The notes under the pieces: model-generated
The model's database searches: none
Told to the model about the DNA's origin: nothing
What the model saw: the letters and a program-made list of their open reading frames with translations, nothing else
Assembly (NCBI RefSeq): GCF_963678635.1
Contig: NC_087062.1
Coordinates: forward strand, 47,605,283 to 47,669,282
Source: Symsagittifera roscoffensis
Lineage: Eukaryota; Xenacoelomorpha; Acoela; Convolutidae
Direction of reading: 5' to 3'
DNA length: 64,000 nucleotides
Translations under genes and position numbers: made by a program
Part shown: piece after piece, positions 34,112 through 48,119 of the stretch
Position numbering within the stretch: the stretch's first letter is position 1
Layout of the letters: every line of letters starts with the position of its first letter

Positions 34112-37100
34112 TTGGGAAGTTGATTTGCCTTCCCAAGACCAAGTATTAGGCAGTTGATTTGCCTTACCAGGACTCAAGTGTTGGGCAGTTGTTTTGCCTT
34201 TCCAGGACACAAGTGTTGGGCAGTTGTTATACCTTCCCAGGACTCAAGTGTTGGGCAATTGTTTTGCCTTCCCAAGACTCCAAATGTTGGGCAGTTATTT
34301 AGCCTTCCCAGAACTCAAGTGTTGGGCAGTTGAATTGAATTCACTTGACTTCAAAAACTAGGCAGTTAATTGCCTTCTCAGGACTCAAAGTGTTAGACAG
34401 TTATTTGGTCTTCCCAGGACTCAAGTGTTGGACAGTTGATTTGCCTTCCCAAGACTCCGAGTGTTGGGCAATTAATTTGCCTTCAGTGGACTCAAGTGTT
34501 GGGCATTTATTTTACCATCCCAGGACTCAAGTGTTGGGCAATGGTTTTGCCTTCCCAAGACTCCAATTGTTGGGCCGTTATTTAGCCTTCCCAGGACTCG
34601 AGTGTTGGGCAGTTGAATTGCATTCACTTGACTTCAAAAATGGGGAGTTATTTGCCTTCTCAGGACTCAAAGTGTTAGACAGTTAATTGGTCTTCCCAGG
34701 ACTCAAGTGTTGGACAGTTGATTTGCCTTCCCAAGACTCCGAGTGTTCGGCAATTATTTTGCCTTCAGTGGACTCAAAGTGTTGTTTCACCTTGCCAGGA
34801 GGAAAACGTTGGGTAGTTGATTTACCTTCCCAGTATTCAAGTTTTGGAGGGTTATTTTGTCTTCCCTGGACTCAATTGCAGGCAGTTGTTTTACCTTCTC
34901 AGGACTCAAGTGCTGGGCAATTGATGTGCCTTCCTAAGACGCCTAGTGTTGGACAGTTAATCTGCCTTCCCAGGACTCAAGTGTTGGGCAGTTGTTTTAT
35001 CTTCCCAGGGTTAAAGTGTTGGGAAGTTGATTTGCCTTCCCAAGATTCCAAGTGTTGGGCAGTTATTTGCCTTCCAAAGATTCTGCTCTTTCAGTGTCGG
35101 TACCTGTTTTTGTCTCCCAATAGTTTTTTAAGTGCTGGGCATGCATTTGATTTGCCCTTCCAGAACTCGTGTGTTGGACAGAAGTTTTACCTTTCTAGGA
35201 CTCAAGTGCTGGGAGTTGTTTTTAACTTGCCAAGACTCCAAGTGTTGGGCAGTCAGTTGATTTGCCTTCCCAGGACTCAAGTGTTGGGCTGTTGGTTTGC
35301 CTTCCCAGGACTCAAGTGTTGCGCAGTTGATTTGCCTTCCCAAGACTCCAAATCTTGGGCAGTTAATTTGCCTTCCCAGGACTCAAAGTGTTGGGTAGTT
35401 GTTTTACCTTCCCAGGACGAAAACGTTGGGTAGATGATTTACCTTCCAAGTATTCAAGTTTTGGAGAGTAATTTTGTCTTCCCAGGACTCAATTGCGGGC
35501 AGTTGTTTTACCTTCTCAGGACTTAAGTGCTGAGCAATTGATTTGCCTTCCTAAGACGCCCAGTGTTGGGCAGTTAATTTGCCTCCCCAGGACTCAAGTC
35601 TTTGGCAGTTGTTTTATCTTACCAGGACTCAAGTTTTGCGAAATTGATTTGCCTTCCCAAGACTCTAAGTCTTGGGCAGTTAATTTGCCTTCCAAGGATT
35701 CAAAATTTGGGCACTTAATTTGCCTTAACAAGGCTCAAGTGTTGGGAAGTTGTTTTGCCTTCCAAGAGTTCAAGCGTTGGGCAGTTGAATTGCATTGACT
35801 TGACTTCAAATACAGGGCAGTTATTTGCCTTCCCAGGACTCAAAGTGTTGGGCAGTTAATTGGTCTTCCCAGGATCAAAGTGTTGGGCAGTTGTTTGACC
35901 TTCCCAGCACTCAAGTGTTGGACACTTGATTTGCCTTCCCAAGACTCCGAGTGTTGGGCAATTATTTTGCCTTCAGTGGACTCAAGTGTTGGGCAGTTGT
36001 TTTACCATTTCAGGACTCAAGTGTTGGGCAGTTGATTTGCCTTCCCCTCTTAGTGTTGGGCAGTTAATTTGCCTTCCCACGACTCAAGTGTTGGCGAGTT
36101 CTTTTATCTTCCCAGGACTAAAGTGTTGGGAAGTTGATATGCTTTCCAAAGAATCCAAGTGTTGGGCAGTTAATTTGCCTTCCAAAGATTCTGCTCTTTC
36201 AGTTTCGGTACCTGTTTTTGTCTCCCAACAGTTTTTTAAGTGCTGGACATGCAATTGATTTGCCTTTCCAGGACTCATGTGTTGGACAGGTGTTTTAACT
36301 TGCTAGGACTCAAGTGTTTGGAGTTGTTTTTAACTTGCAAAGACTCCAAGTGTTGGGAAGTTGATTTGCCTTCCCAGGACTCAAATGTTGGGCTGTTGGT
36401 TTGCCTTACCAGGACTCAAGTGTTGGGCAGTTGATTTGCATTCCCAAGACTCCAAGTCTTGGGCATTTACATTGCCTTCCCGGGACTCAAAGTGTTGGGT
36501 AGTTGTTTCACCTTCCCAGGACGAAAACGTTGGGTAGTTGATTTACCTTTCCAGTATTCAAGTTTTGAAGAGTTATTTTGTCTACCCAGGACTCAATTGC
36601 AGGCAGTTGTTTTACCTTCTCAGGATTCAAGTGCTGGGCAATTGATTTGCCTTCCTAAGACGCCCGTTGTTGTGCAGTTAACCTGCCTTCCCAGGACTCA
36701 AGTGTTGTGCAGTTGTTTTATCTTCCCAGTTTAAAGTGTTGGGAAGTTGATTCGCCTTCCCAAGATTCCAAGTGTTGGGCAGTTAATTTGCCTTCCAGAG
36801 ATTCTGCTCTTTCAGTGTCGGTACCTGTTTTTGTCTCGCAAAAGTTTTTTAAGTGCTGGGCATGCATTTGATTTGCCCTTCCAGAACTCATGTACTGGAC
36901 AGAAGTTTTAACTTGCTAGGACTCAAGTGTTGGGAGTTGTTTTTAACTTGCCAAGACTCCAAGTGTTGGCAGTTGATTTTCCTTCCCAGGACTCAAGTGT
37001 TGGACTGTTGGTTTGCCTTCCCAGGACTCAAAAATTGCGCAGTTGATTTGCATTCCCAAGACTCCAAAACTTGGGCAGTTAATTTGCCTTCCCAGGACTC

Positions 37101-40100
37101 AAAGTGTTGGGTAGTTGTTTCACCTTCCCAGGACGAAAACTTTGGGTAGTTGATTTACTTTTCCAGTATTCGAGTTTTGGAGAGTTTATTTTGTCTTCCC
37201 AGGACTCAATTGCAAGCAGTTGTTTTACCTTCTCAGGACTCAAGTGCTGGGCAATTGATTTGCCTTCCTAAGACGCCTAGTGTTGGGCAGTTAATCTGCC
37301 TTCCCAGGACTCAAGTGTTGTGCAGTTGTTTTATCTTCCCAGGTTTAAAGTGTTGGGAAGTTGATTTGCCTTCCCAAGATTCCAAGTGTTGGGCAGTTAA
37401 TTTGCCTTCCAAAGATTCTGCTCTTTCAGTGTTGGTACCTGTTTTTGCCTCGCAATAGTTTTTTAAGCGCTGGGCATGCATTTGATTTGCCCTTCCAGAA
37501 CTCATGTATTGGACAGAAGTTTTAACTTGCTAGGACTCAAGTGTTGGGAATTGTTTTTAACTTGCCAAGACTCCAAGTGTTGGGCAGTTGATTTGCCTTC
37601 CCAGGACTCAAGTGTTGGACTGTTGGTTTGCCTTCCCAGGACTCAAAAATTGCGCGGTTGATTTGCATTCCCAAGACTCCAAATCTTGGGCAGTTAATTT
37701 GCCTTCCCAGGACTCAAAGTGTTGGGTAGTTGTTTCACCTTCCCAGGAAAAAAACGTTGGGTAGTTGATTTACCTTTCCAGTTCAATTTTTGGAGGGTTA
37801 TTTTGTCTTCCCAGGACTCAATTGCAGGCAGTTATTTACTTCTCAGGACTCAAGTGCTTGGCAATTGATTTGCCTTTCTAAGACGCCTAGTGTTGGGCAG
37901 TTAATCTGCCTTCCCAGGACTCAAGTGTTGTGCAGTTGTTTTATCTTCCCAGGTTTAAAGTGTTGGGAAGTTGATTTGCCTTCCCAAGATTCCAAGTGTT
38001 GGGCAGTTAATTTGCCTTCCAAGGATTCTGCTCTTTCAGTGTCGGTACCTGTTTTTTTTGTCTCGCAATAGTTTTTTAAGTGCTGGGCATGCATTTGATT
38101 TGCCTTTCCAGAACTCATGTATTGGACAGAAGTTTTAACTTGCTAGGACTCAAGTGTTGGGAGTTGTTTTTAACTTGCCAAGACTCCAAGTGTTGGGCAG
38201 TTAATTAGTCTTCCCAGGACTCAAGTGTTGGGCAGCTGTTTGAGCTTCCCAGGATTCAAGTGTTGGATAGTTGATTTGTCTTCCTAAGACTCCGAGTGTT
38301 GGGCAATTAATTTGCCTTCAGTGGACTCAAGTGTTGGGCAAAAGCTGGGCATGCATTTGATTTGTCCTTCCAGAACTCATGTATTGGACAGAAGCTTTAA
38401 CTTGCTAGGACTCAAGTGTTGGGAGTTGTTTTTAAATTGCCAAGACTCCAAGTGTTGGGCTGTTGATTCGCCTTCCCAGGACTCAAAAAGTTGGGTAGTT
38501 GTTTCACCTTCCCAGGACAAAAACGTTGGGTAGTTGATTTACCTTCCCAGTATTAAAGTTTTGGAGAGTAATTTTGTCTTCCCAGGACTCAATTGCGGGC
38601 AGTTGTTTTACCTTCTCAGGACTCAAGTGCTAAGCAATTGTTTTGCCTTCCTAAGACGCCCAGTGTTGGGTAGCTTATTTGCCTCCCCAGGACTCAAGTC
38701 TTTGGCAGTTGTTTTTATCTTACCAGGACTCAAGTGTTGCGAAACTGATTTGTCTTCCCAAGACTCTAAGTCTTGGGCAGTTAATTTGCCTTCCCAGGAC
38801 TCAAAATTTGAGCAGTTAATTTGCCTTAACAAGGCTCAAGTGTTGGGAAGTTGATTTGCTTTCCCAAGAGTTCAAGTGTTGGGCAGTTGAATTGCATTCA
38901 CTTGACTCCATTTCTTGGGCAGTTAATTTGCCTTCCCAGGACTCAAAGTGTTGGGCAGTTAATTTTTCTTCCCAAGGACTCAAGTGTTGGGCAGTTGATA
39001 TGCATTCCCAAGACTCCAAGTCTTGGACAGTTAAAATGCGTTCCCAGGACTCAAAGTGTTGGGTAGTTGTTTCACCCTCCTAGGACGAAAACGTTGGGTA
39101 GTTGGTTTACCGTCCCAGTATTCAAGTTTTGGAGAGTTATTTTGTCTTCCCAGGACTCAATTGCGGGCAGTTGTTTTAGCATCTCAGGACTCAAGTGCTG
39201 GGCAATTGATTTGCCTTCCTAAGACGCCTAGTATTGGTCAGTTAATTTGCCTCCCCAGGGTTCAAGTGTTCGGCAGTTGTTTTATCTTAACAGGACTCAA
39301 GTGTTGGGAAATTGATTTGCCTTCCCAAGACTCTAAGATGTATGGCAGTTAAATTGCCTTCCCAGGACCCAAAATTTGGGCAGCTATTCGCCTCCCCAGG
39401 ACTCAAAGTGTTGGGCACTTAATTAATTTGCCTTCCAAAGATTCTGCTCTTTCAGTGTCGGTATCTGTTTTTGTCTCCCAATACTCGAGCTTTTTAAGTG
39501 CTGGGCAATTGATTTGCCTTCCTAAGACGCCTATTGTTGGGCAGTTAGTTTGCCTCCCCAGGGTTCAAGTGTTCGGCAGTTTTTTTATCTTAACAGGACT
39601 CAAGTGCTGGGAAATTGATTTGCCTTTCCAAGACTCTAAGTGTTAGGCAGTTAACTTGCCTTCCCAGGACTCAAAATTTGGGCAGTTATTTGTCTCCCCA
39701 GGACTCAAAGTGTTGGGCAGTTAATTGATCTTCCCAGGACTAAAGTGTTGGGTAGTTGATTAAACTTCCCAGGATTCAAGTGTTGGACAGTTGATTTGCC
39801 TTCCCAAGACTCCGAGTGTTGGGCAATTAATTTGCCTTCAGTGGACTCAAGTGTTGGGCAGTTATTTTACCATCCCAGGACTCAAGTGTTGGGCAGTTGA
39901 CTTGTCTTCCTCTCCAAGTGTTGGGCAGTTAATCTGACTTCCCAGGACTCAAGTGTTGGGCAGTTGTTTTATCTTAAAGTGTTGGGAAGTTGATTTGCCT
40001 TCCCAAGATTCCAGTGTTGGGCAGTTAATTTGCCTTCCAAAGATTCTGCTCTTTCAGTGTCGGTATCTGTTTTGTCTCCCAATACTCGAGCTTTTTAAGC

Positions 40101-43100
40101 GCTGGGCATGCATTTGATTTGCTTTCCCAGGACTCATGTGTTGGACAGATAGTTTAACTTGACAGGACTCAAGTGTTGGGAGTTGTTTTTAACTTCCCGA
40201 GACTCCAAGTGTTGGGCAGTTGATTTGCCTTCCCAGGACTCAAGTGTCGGGCTGTTGGTTTGCCTCCCCAGGACTCAAGTGTTCGGCAGTTGATTTGTAT
40301 TCCCAAGACTCCAAGTCTTGGGCAGTTAATTTGCCTTCCCAGGATTCAAAGTGTTGGGTAGTTGTGTCATATTCCCAGGACAAAAACGTTGGGTAGTTGA
40401 TTTACCTTCCCAGTATTCAAAATTTGGAGAGTTAATTTATCTTCCCAGGACTCTATTGCGGGCAGTTGTTTTACCTTCTCAGGACTCAAGTGCTGGGCAA
40501 TTGATTTGCCTTCCTAAGACGCCTAGTGTTGGGCAGTTAATTTGCCTCCCCAGGACTCGAAATTTGGGCAGTTAATTTGCATTAACAGGGCTAAAGTGTT
40601 GGGCGGTTGATTTGCCTTCCCAAGACTTCAAGTGTCGGGCAGTTAATTTGGCTTCCCAGGACTCAAGTGTTCGGCAGTTGTCTTATCTTACCAGGACTCA
40701 AGTGTTGGGAAATTGATTTGCGTTCCCAAGACTCCAAGTGTTGGGCAGTAATTTTGCCTTCCCAGGACTCAAAATTTGGGCAGTTAATTTGCCTTAACAG
40801 GGCTCAAGTGTTGGGCAGTTGATTTGCCTTCCCAGTTGATTTGCCTTCCCAAGACTTCAAGTGTCGGACAATTAATTGGGCTTCCCAGGACTCAAGTGTT
40901 CGGCAGTTGTTTTATCTTACCAGAACTCAAGTGTTGGGAAATTTGTTTGCCTTCCCAAGAGTCCAAGTGTCGGGCAGTAATTTTGCTTTCCCAGGACCCA
41001 AAATTTGGCCCTAACAGGGCTCAAGTGTTGGGCAGTTGATTTGCCTTCCCAAGACTTCAAGTGTCGGGCAAATAGTTTGGCTTCCCAGGACTCAAGTGTT
41101 GGGCAGTTGTTTTACCTTCACAGGAATCGAGTGTTGGGCAGTTCGTTTGCCTCCCCAAGACTCCAAGAGTAAGGCAGTTGATTTGCCTTCCCAACACTCC
41201 AGCAAACCTGTTTTGGACAGTTGTTTTGCCTTTCCAGGGTAAAGTGTTGAGCAGTTGATTTGCCTTTCCAAGACTTCAAGTGTTGAGCTGTTGTTTTACC
41301 TTCCATGGACGAAAACGTTGGGTAGTTGGTTTACCTTCCCAGTATTCAAGTTTTGGATAGTTAGTTTGTCTTCTCAGGACTCAATTGTTGGGCAGTTGTT
41401 TTATCTTACCAGAACTCAAGTGTTGGGAAATTTATTTGCCTTCCCAAGACTCCAAGTGTTGGGCAGTAATTTTGCCTTCCCAAGACTTCAAGTGTCGGGC
41501 AAATAATTTGGCTTCCCAGGACTCAAGTGTTCGGCAGTGGTTTTATTTTACCAACACTCAAGTGTTAGGAAGTTGATTTGCCTTCCCAGGACTCAAGTGT
41601 TAAGCAAGTGATTTGCCTTCCCAAGACGCCTAGTGTTGGGCAGTTCATTTGCCTTCCCGGGACTCAAGTGTTCGGCAGTTGTTTTATCTTACCAAGACTC
41701 AAGTGTTGGGAAGTTGATCTTCCTCCCCAGGACTCAGCTGTTGGTCTGTTTATTTGCCTTCTCGGGACTCAAGTGTTGGGCCTTTGATTTGCAACCCCAA
41801 GACTCCAAGTCTTTGGCAGTTAATTTGCCTTTCCAGGTCTCAAAGTGTTGGGCAGTTGTTTTACCTTCCATGGACGAAAACGTTGGGTAGTTGGTTTACC
41901 TTCCCAGTTTTCAAGTTTTGGATAGTTAGTTTGTCTTCTCAGGACTCAATTGTTGGGCAGTTGTTTTATCTTACCAGAACTCAAGTGTTGGGAAATTTAT
42001 TTGCTTTCCCAAGACTCCAAGTGTTGGGCAGTATTTTTGACTTCCCAAGACTTCAAAAATCGGGCAAATAGTTTGGCTTCCCAGGACTCAAGTGTTCGGC
42101 AGTGGTTTTATTTTACCAACACTCAAGTGTTAGGAAGTTGATTTGCCTTCCCAGGACTCAAGTGTTAAGCAAGTGATTTGCCTTCCCAAGACGCCTAGTG
42201 TTGGGCAGTTCATTTGCCTTCCCGGGACTCAAGTGTTCGGCAGTTGTTTTATCTTACCAAGACTCAAGTGTTGGGAAGTTGATCTTCCTTCCCAAGACTC
42301 AACTGTTGGGCAGTTAATTTGCCTTCCCAGGATTCAAAGTGTTGGGTAGTTGTGTCATATTCCCAGGACAAAAACGTTGGGTAGTTGATTTACCTTCCCA
42401 GTATTCAAAATTTGGAGAGTTAATTTATCTTCCCAGGACTCTATTGCGGGCAGTTGTTTTACCTTCTCAGGACTCAAGTGCTGGGCAATTGATTTGCCTT
42501 CCTAAGACGCCTAGTGTTGGGCAGTTAATTTGCCTCCCCAGGACTCGAAATTTGGGCAGTTAATTTGCATTAACGGGGCTAAAGTGTTGGGCGGTTGATT
42601 TGCCTTCCCAAGACTTCAAGTGTCGGGCAGTTAATTTGGCTTCCCAGGACTCAAGTGTTCGGCAGTTGTCTTATCTTACCAGGACTCAAGTGTTGGGAAA
42701 TTGATTTGCGTTCCCAAGACTCCAAGTGTTGGGCAGTAATTTTGCCTTCCCAGGACTCAAAATTTGGGCAGTTAATTTGCCTTAACAGGGCTCAAGTGTT
42801 GGGCAGTTGATTTGCCTTCCCAGTTGATTTGCCTTCCCAAGACTTCAAGTGTCGGACAATTAATTGGGCTTCCCAGGACTCAAGTGTTCGGCAGTTGTTT
42901 TATCTTACCAGAACTCAAGTGTTGGGAAATTTGTTTGCCTTCCCAAGAGTCCAAGTGTTGGGCAGTAATTTTGCTTTCCCAGGACTCAAAATTTGGCCCT
43001 AACAGGGCTCAAGTGTTGGGCAGTTGATTTGCCTTCCCAAGACTTCAAGTGTCGGGCAAATAGTTTGGCTTCCCAGGACTCAAGTGTTGGGCAGTTGTTT

Positions 43101-46100
43101 TACCTTCACAGGAATCGAGTGTTGGGCAGTTCGTTTGCCTCCCCAAGACTCCAAGAGTAAGGCAGTTGATTTGCCTTCCCAACACTCCAGCAAACCTGTT
43201 TTGGACAGTTGTTTTGCCTTTCCAGGGTAAAGTGTTGAGCAGTTGATTTGCCTTTCCAAGACTTCAAGTGTTGAGCTGTTGTTTTACCTTCCATGGACGA
43301 AAACGTTGGGTAGTTGGTTTACCTTCCCAGTATTCAAGTTTTGGATAGTTAGTTTGTCTTCTCAGGACTCAATTGTTGGGCAGTTGTTTTATCTTACCAG
43401 AACTCAAGTGTTGGGAAATTTATTTGCCTTCCCAAGACTCCAAGTGTTGGGCAGTAATTTTGCCTTCCCAAGACTTCAAGTGTCGGGCAAATAATTTGGC
43501 TTCCCAGGACTCAAGTGTTCGGCAGTGGTTTTATTTTACCAACACTCAAGTGTTAGGAAGTTGATTTGCCTTCCCAGGACTCAAGTGTTAAGCAAGTGAT
43601 TTGCCTTCCCAAGACGCCTAGTGTTGGGCAGTTCATTTGCCTTCCCGGGACTCAAGTGTTCGGCAGTTGTTTTATCTTACCAAGACTCAAGTGTTGGGAA
43701 GTTGATCTTCCTCCCCAGGACTCAGCTGTTGGTCTGTTTATTTGCCTTTTCGGGACTCAAGTGTTGGGCCTTTGATTTGCAACCCCAAGACTCCAAGTCT
43801 TTGGCAGTTAATTTGCCTTTCCAGGTCTCAAAGTGTTGGGCAGTTGTTTTACCTTCCATGGACGAAAACGTTGGGTAGTTGGTTTACCTTCCCAGTATTC
43901 AAGTTTTGGATAGTTAGTTTGTCTTCTCAGGACTCAATTGTTGGGCAGTTGTTTTATCTTACCAGAACTCAAGTGTTGGGAAATTTATTTGCTTTCCCAA
44001 GACTCCAAGTGTTGGGCAGTATTTTTGAATTCCCAAGACTTCAAAAATCGGGCAAATAGTTTGGCTTCCCAGGACTCAAGTGTTCGGCAGTGGTTTTATT
44101 TTACCAACACTCAAGTGTTAGGAAGTTGATTTGCCTTCCCAGGACTCAAGTGTTAAGCAAGTGATTTGCCTTCCCAAGACGCCTAGTGTTGGGCAGTTCA
44201 TTTGCCTTCCCGGGACTCAAGTGTTCGGCAGTTGTTTTATCTTACCAAGACTCAAGTGTTGGGAAGTTGATCTTCCTTCCCAAGACTCAACTGTTGGGAT
44301 GTTGATTTGCCTTCTCGGGAAACAAGTGTTGGGCCTTTGATTTGCATCCCCAAGACTCCAAGTCTTGGGCAGTTAATTTGCCTTTCCAGGTCTCAAAGTG
44401 TTGGGCAGTTGTTTTACCTTTCATGGACGAAAACTTTTTGTGTAGTTGGTTTACCTTGCCAGTATTCAAGTTTTGGATAGTTAGTTTGTCTTCACAGGAC
44501 TCAATTGTTGGGCAGTTGTTTAACCTTCCCATGTCTTATGTGCTGGGCGATTGATTTGCCTTCCTATGACGCCTAGTGTTGGGCAGTTAAGTTGCCTTCG
44601 CAGCACTCAAATGTTCGGCAGTTGTTTTATCATACCAGGACTCAAGTGTTGGGAAACTGATTTGCTTTCCCAAAACTCCAAGTGTTGGGCAGTTGATTTG
44701 CCTTCCAAGACTTCATGTTTCGGGCAGTTAATTTGCCTTCCCAGGGCTCAAGTGTTCGGCAGTTGTTTTATCTTCCCAGGTTTAAAGTGTTGGGAAGTTG
44801 ATTCGCCTTCCCAAGATTCCAAGTGTTGGGCAGTTAATTTGCCTTCCAAAGATTCTGCTCTTTCAGTGTCGGTACCTGTTTTTGTCTCGCAATAGTTTTT
44901 TAAGTGCTGGGCATGCATTTGATTTGCCTTTCAAGGACTCATGTGTTGGACAGATCTTTTAACTTGCTAGGACTTAAATGTTGGGAGTTGTTTTTAACTT
45001 GCCAAGACTCCAAGTGTTGGGCAGTTATTTTGCCTTCCCTGGGTTCAAGTGTTGGGCAGTTGTCTTACCTTCACAGGAATCAAGTGTTGGGCAGTTCGTT
45101 TGCCTCCCCAAGACTCCAAGAATTAGGCAGTTGATTTGCCTTCCCAACGCTCCAGCAAACCTGTTTTGGAGAGTTGTTTTGCCTTTCCAGGGTAAAGTGT
45201 TGAGCAGTTGATTTGCCTTTCCAAGACTTCAAGTGTTGAGCTGTTGATTTGCTTTCTCAAGGCTTAAGTGTTCGGCAGTTGTTTTATCTTACCAAGACTC
45301 AAGTGTTGGGAAGTTGATTTGCCTTCCCAGGATTCAAGTTTTGAGCAGTTGTTTTAATTTCCCAGGACTCAAGTGTTGGGCAATTGATTTGCATTCCCAA
45401 GAAGCCTAGCGTTGGGCAGTTAATATGCCTTTCCAGGACTCAAGTGTTTGGTAGTTGTTTTATCCTATCAAGACTCAAGTGTTGGGAAGTTGATTTGTCT
45501 TCCCAAGACTCAAAGTCTGGGCAGTTAGTTTGACTTCCCAGGACTCAACTGTTGGGCATTTAATTTGCCTTACCAGGACTCATTTGTTGGGCAGTTGTTT
45601 AATCTTCCCAGGACTCGAAAATTGGGCCGTTGATTTACCCTCCCAGGACTCAAGTCTTGGGCACTTGATTTGCCATCCCAAGACTCCAAGTGTTGGGCAG
45701 TTATTTTGCCTTTCCAGGGTTCAAGTGTTGGGCAGTTGTTTTACCTTCACAGGAATCAAGTGTTGGGCAGTTCGTTTGCCTCCCCAAGACTCCAAGATTA
45801 AGGCAGTTGATTTGCCTTCCCAACACTCCAGCAAACCTGTTTTGGACAGTTGTTTTGCCTTTCCAGGGTAAAGTGTTGAGCAGTTGATTTGCCTTTCCAA
45901 GACTTCAAGTGTTGAGCTGTTGATTTTCTTTCTCAAGAATCCAAGTGTTGGGCAATCAATTTGCCTTCCAAGACTCAAAACTTGGGCAGTTGTTTTGCCC
46001 TCCCCGGACTCAAGTCTTGCGCAGTTGTTTTACCTTCCCAGGTTTCAAGTGTTGGACAGTTGATTTGCCTTCCCAAGACTCAAAGTATTGGGCAGTTGAA

Positions 46101-46365
46101 TTGCCTTCTGACCACTCCAAAAAAAAACAGTTTTGGACAGTTGTTTTGCCTTTCCAGGTTTCAAGTGTTGGACAGTTGACTTGCTTTCCCAAGACTCAAA
46201 GTATTGGGCAGTTGAATTGCCTTCTGAACACTTTTAAAAAAAAACTGTTTTGGGCAGTTGTTTTGCCCTCGCAGGATTCAAGTAGATGTAGTGTTTGGGC
46301 AGTGGAATTAGTTTCTCAGGACTTAAGGAAATGTAGTGTTGGGCAGTTGTTCTAGCTTCCCAGAA
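34112..46365. repeat. Satellite array, about 35/36-bp monomer
   Basis: The monomer is roughly GGGCAGTTGATTTGCCTT followed by CCCAGGACTCAAGTGTT, 35 bp, with frequent 36-bp variants (AAGACTCCAAGTGTT endings). By length there are about 340 monomers. Runs of 36-bp units stay in frame and give apparent proteins of 12-residue repeats (CWAVDLPSQDSK-like). Because 35-bp units shift the frame and open frames occur in several frames and both strands, I regard these as non-coding. Longer-period structure is listed separately. Some monomers are interrupted by a block starting GATTCTGCTCTTTCAGTG at 35079, 36187, 36800, 37414, 38024, 39440, 40042 and 44851. Confidence 0.9.
40330..44305. repeat. Higher-order repeat, two copies of 1988 bp
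   Basis: Sequence from about 40330 recurs with an offset of exactly 1988 bp at every landmark checked (40351/42339, 40607/42595, 41255/43243, 41754/43742, 41950/43938, 42143/44131) and with very few differences. A nested repeat of 565 bp (41385 and 41950) lies inside each copy. This is a recent duplication of some 56 monomers. Confidence 0.85.
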
Positions 46366-47868
46366 CTGTCTCAGGAGCTCGTATAAAATGCGCCCACTCT
46401 CCAACATACCCAAATTACCAAAAATTTATCTTAATTTCTCCAAAATGTCCTGCCTTTCCTCAATTAATTGCAATTGAAAAGTCAGATCGCGTTTCCTACA
46501 CCAGGTTCTGATTGAAAATTGCTAAAAAATTTAGTGTGAATGTTTCAAAAATGTACCAAAAAATGTACCTAAAAACCCAAACAGGTCATAAAATCTCTAT
46601 TAAATTTTTGTTTAATATGTATGGTGCAAGTTTGACGAAACCGTAGTTCCAAAAAAAATTTGTCTGGTACATGTTTGTCACGCGTTCTTCCTCCCACTAT
46701 CGTTGATCTGGGGTCTTTACCTAATCTAAGAAAAAAATATCCCTTTCCGATCCCCCCACACGGCATAATCGTGCAAAACACAAACAAAAAATTGAATTCA
46801 ATACTCACATATTGACATGACTCTAGACTCAAGTAAATAATGTAACTAAGATAACTCTAAGGAAGTTTCAAGTAAGTAGTTTTGAATCAAAAAGTTTTGT
46901 TCTCTGAACCATTGGGCAGCTGGACGTGTCTACCTGCCCAAACAGGGTTCTAACTTGCCCAGCGATGACACTCTCGTATGAATTCACAATGTTCTCTGTC
47001 GGAAACAGGGCAGCTCTACTCGAGTTGATGGTTTCATTAAAACTGCGAAAAGCAATTTTTTTCCAGCACGACTTTTATCAATTTTCCCGCAATTATGATT
47101 CGGATCTTCTGAATAAAATTGACTTCTCATTTCAGTTGTCGCGATAAACTTGAGTATGACATGGTCGATTCAATGTTTTCAAAAAATAAAGTTTCCCCTA
47201 AAATCTAGGTCAAATTTCCGAATATGATGGACTGGCACAACTCTAACTGCTCATGCTCTGAAATACTAAAATAATCTTGGAGTAAATAATTACTTTCAGG
47301 GCTAGAATATATTGTCAATTTCTTTCAAAAGTCTCTCAGCACCGGGCTTCCAATTCCGCACTTTCTCTTATGCAACGTAGTTATCTCTCTGATTTCGTTG
47401 CACGGGATGATTTGGATTCGTCCCGAATGTAACACTGGATCTTTCGTGTACACGATCTTGTTTCGACAAGCACCTTATCGCTTCTTAATGTCACGATAAG
47501 AGGCTTCGTTTCTCTTCTATTTTCCTACTAATTTTGATTGTAATTTGATTGTTTTCCGGTTTTTCTGTTTTTCTTTTGTCTATTTCTGGTCAAAATGGCC
47601 GATTTTGAAACCTTAAAGTTCTAGAACATTCTGAGCCTCTTTTTTATCATAATTCTGGTACTAACGCCTTTAACGTTCTTTTTGGCGTGCGTTGGAAGTT
47701 TCAACTGTGCCAATCCGTGGGAATTGCATGTACTATCCGGACAGTCCCCTCCATTGAACACATAACTCTGGGTTATCTCAGTGGTGATCCAGTGTTCTAT
47801 AATAAACTTACCTTCGGCATCAGAAAAAAAATCTATCCATGTCACCTCAACTCATCGCGTGTCACAAA
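46366..47868. other. Non-coding outer part of left palindrome arm
   Basis: This AT-rich DNA between the satellite and the 3' end of the lineage 2 gene has no convincing ORF. It matches 57605-59100 in inverse orientation. Confidence 0.5.
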
Positions 47869-47883
47869 TGGCATCATACTACA
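47869..47883 (-). other. Conserved 15-base motif downstream of lineage 2 gene, left arm
   Basis: On the minus strand this reads TGTAGTATGATGCCA, exactly as at 13635-13649 and 57590-57604. It lies about 240 bases after the last coding-like block of the left-arm gene. Confidence 0.5.
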
Positions 47884-48119
47884 TCTCACTGCCGTCTAAT
47901 ATTTTTACAAAAATGCACCGTGAGGAGTGTCCTAAATAAAAAAAAATTCTGACTACTCACGTCATTCCATCATAAAATTTTTTTTTCTTGCTTGTTTAAA
48001 AAAATTTGGGACTTGGCATGGGAACCCACTCGTTAAAACTAAGTCAGAGTTACTCAAAAAGTATAATAATCGCTTACTCATGCTGTTGCACTAAATATTA
48101 AAACCAAGAAACTCTGTGG

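Noticed and set aside
34112-46365. CRISPR array or a repeat-protein gene in the 35/36-bp repeats
   Set aside because: There are no unique spacers between repeats, the host is eukaryotic, and open frames appear in several frames and both strands and are broken by 35-bp units. A satellite explains all of it.
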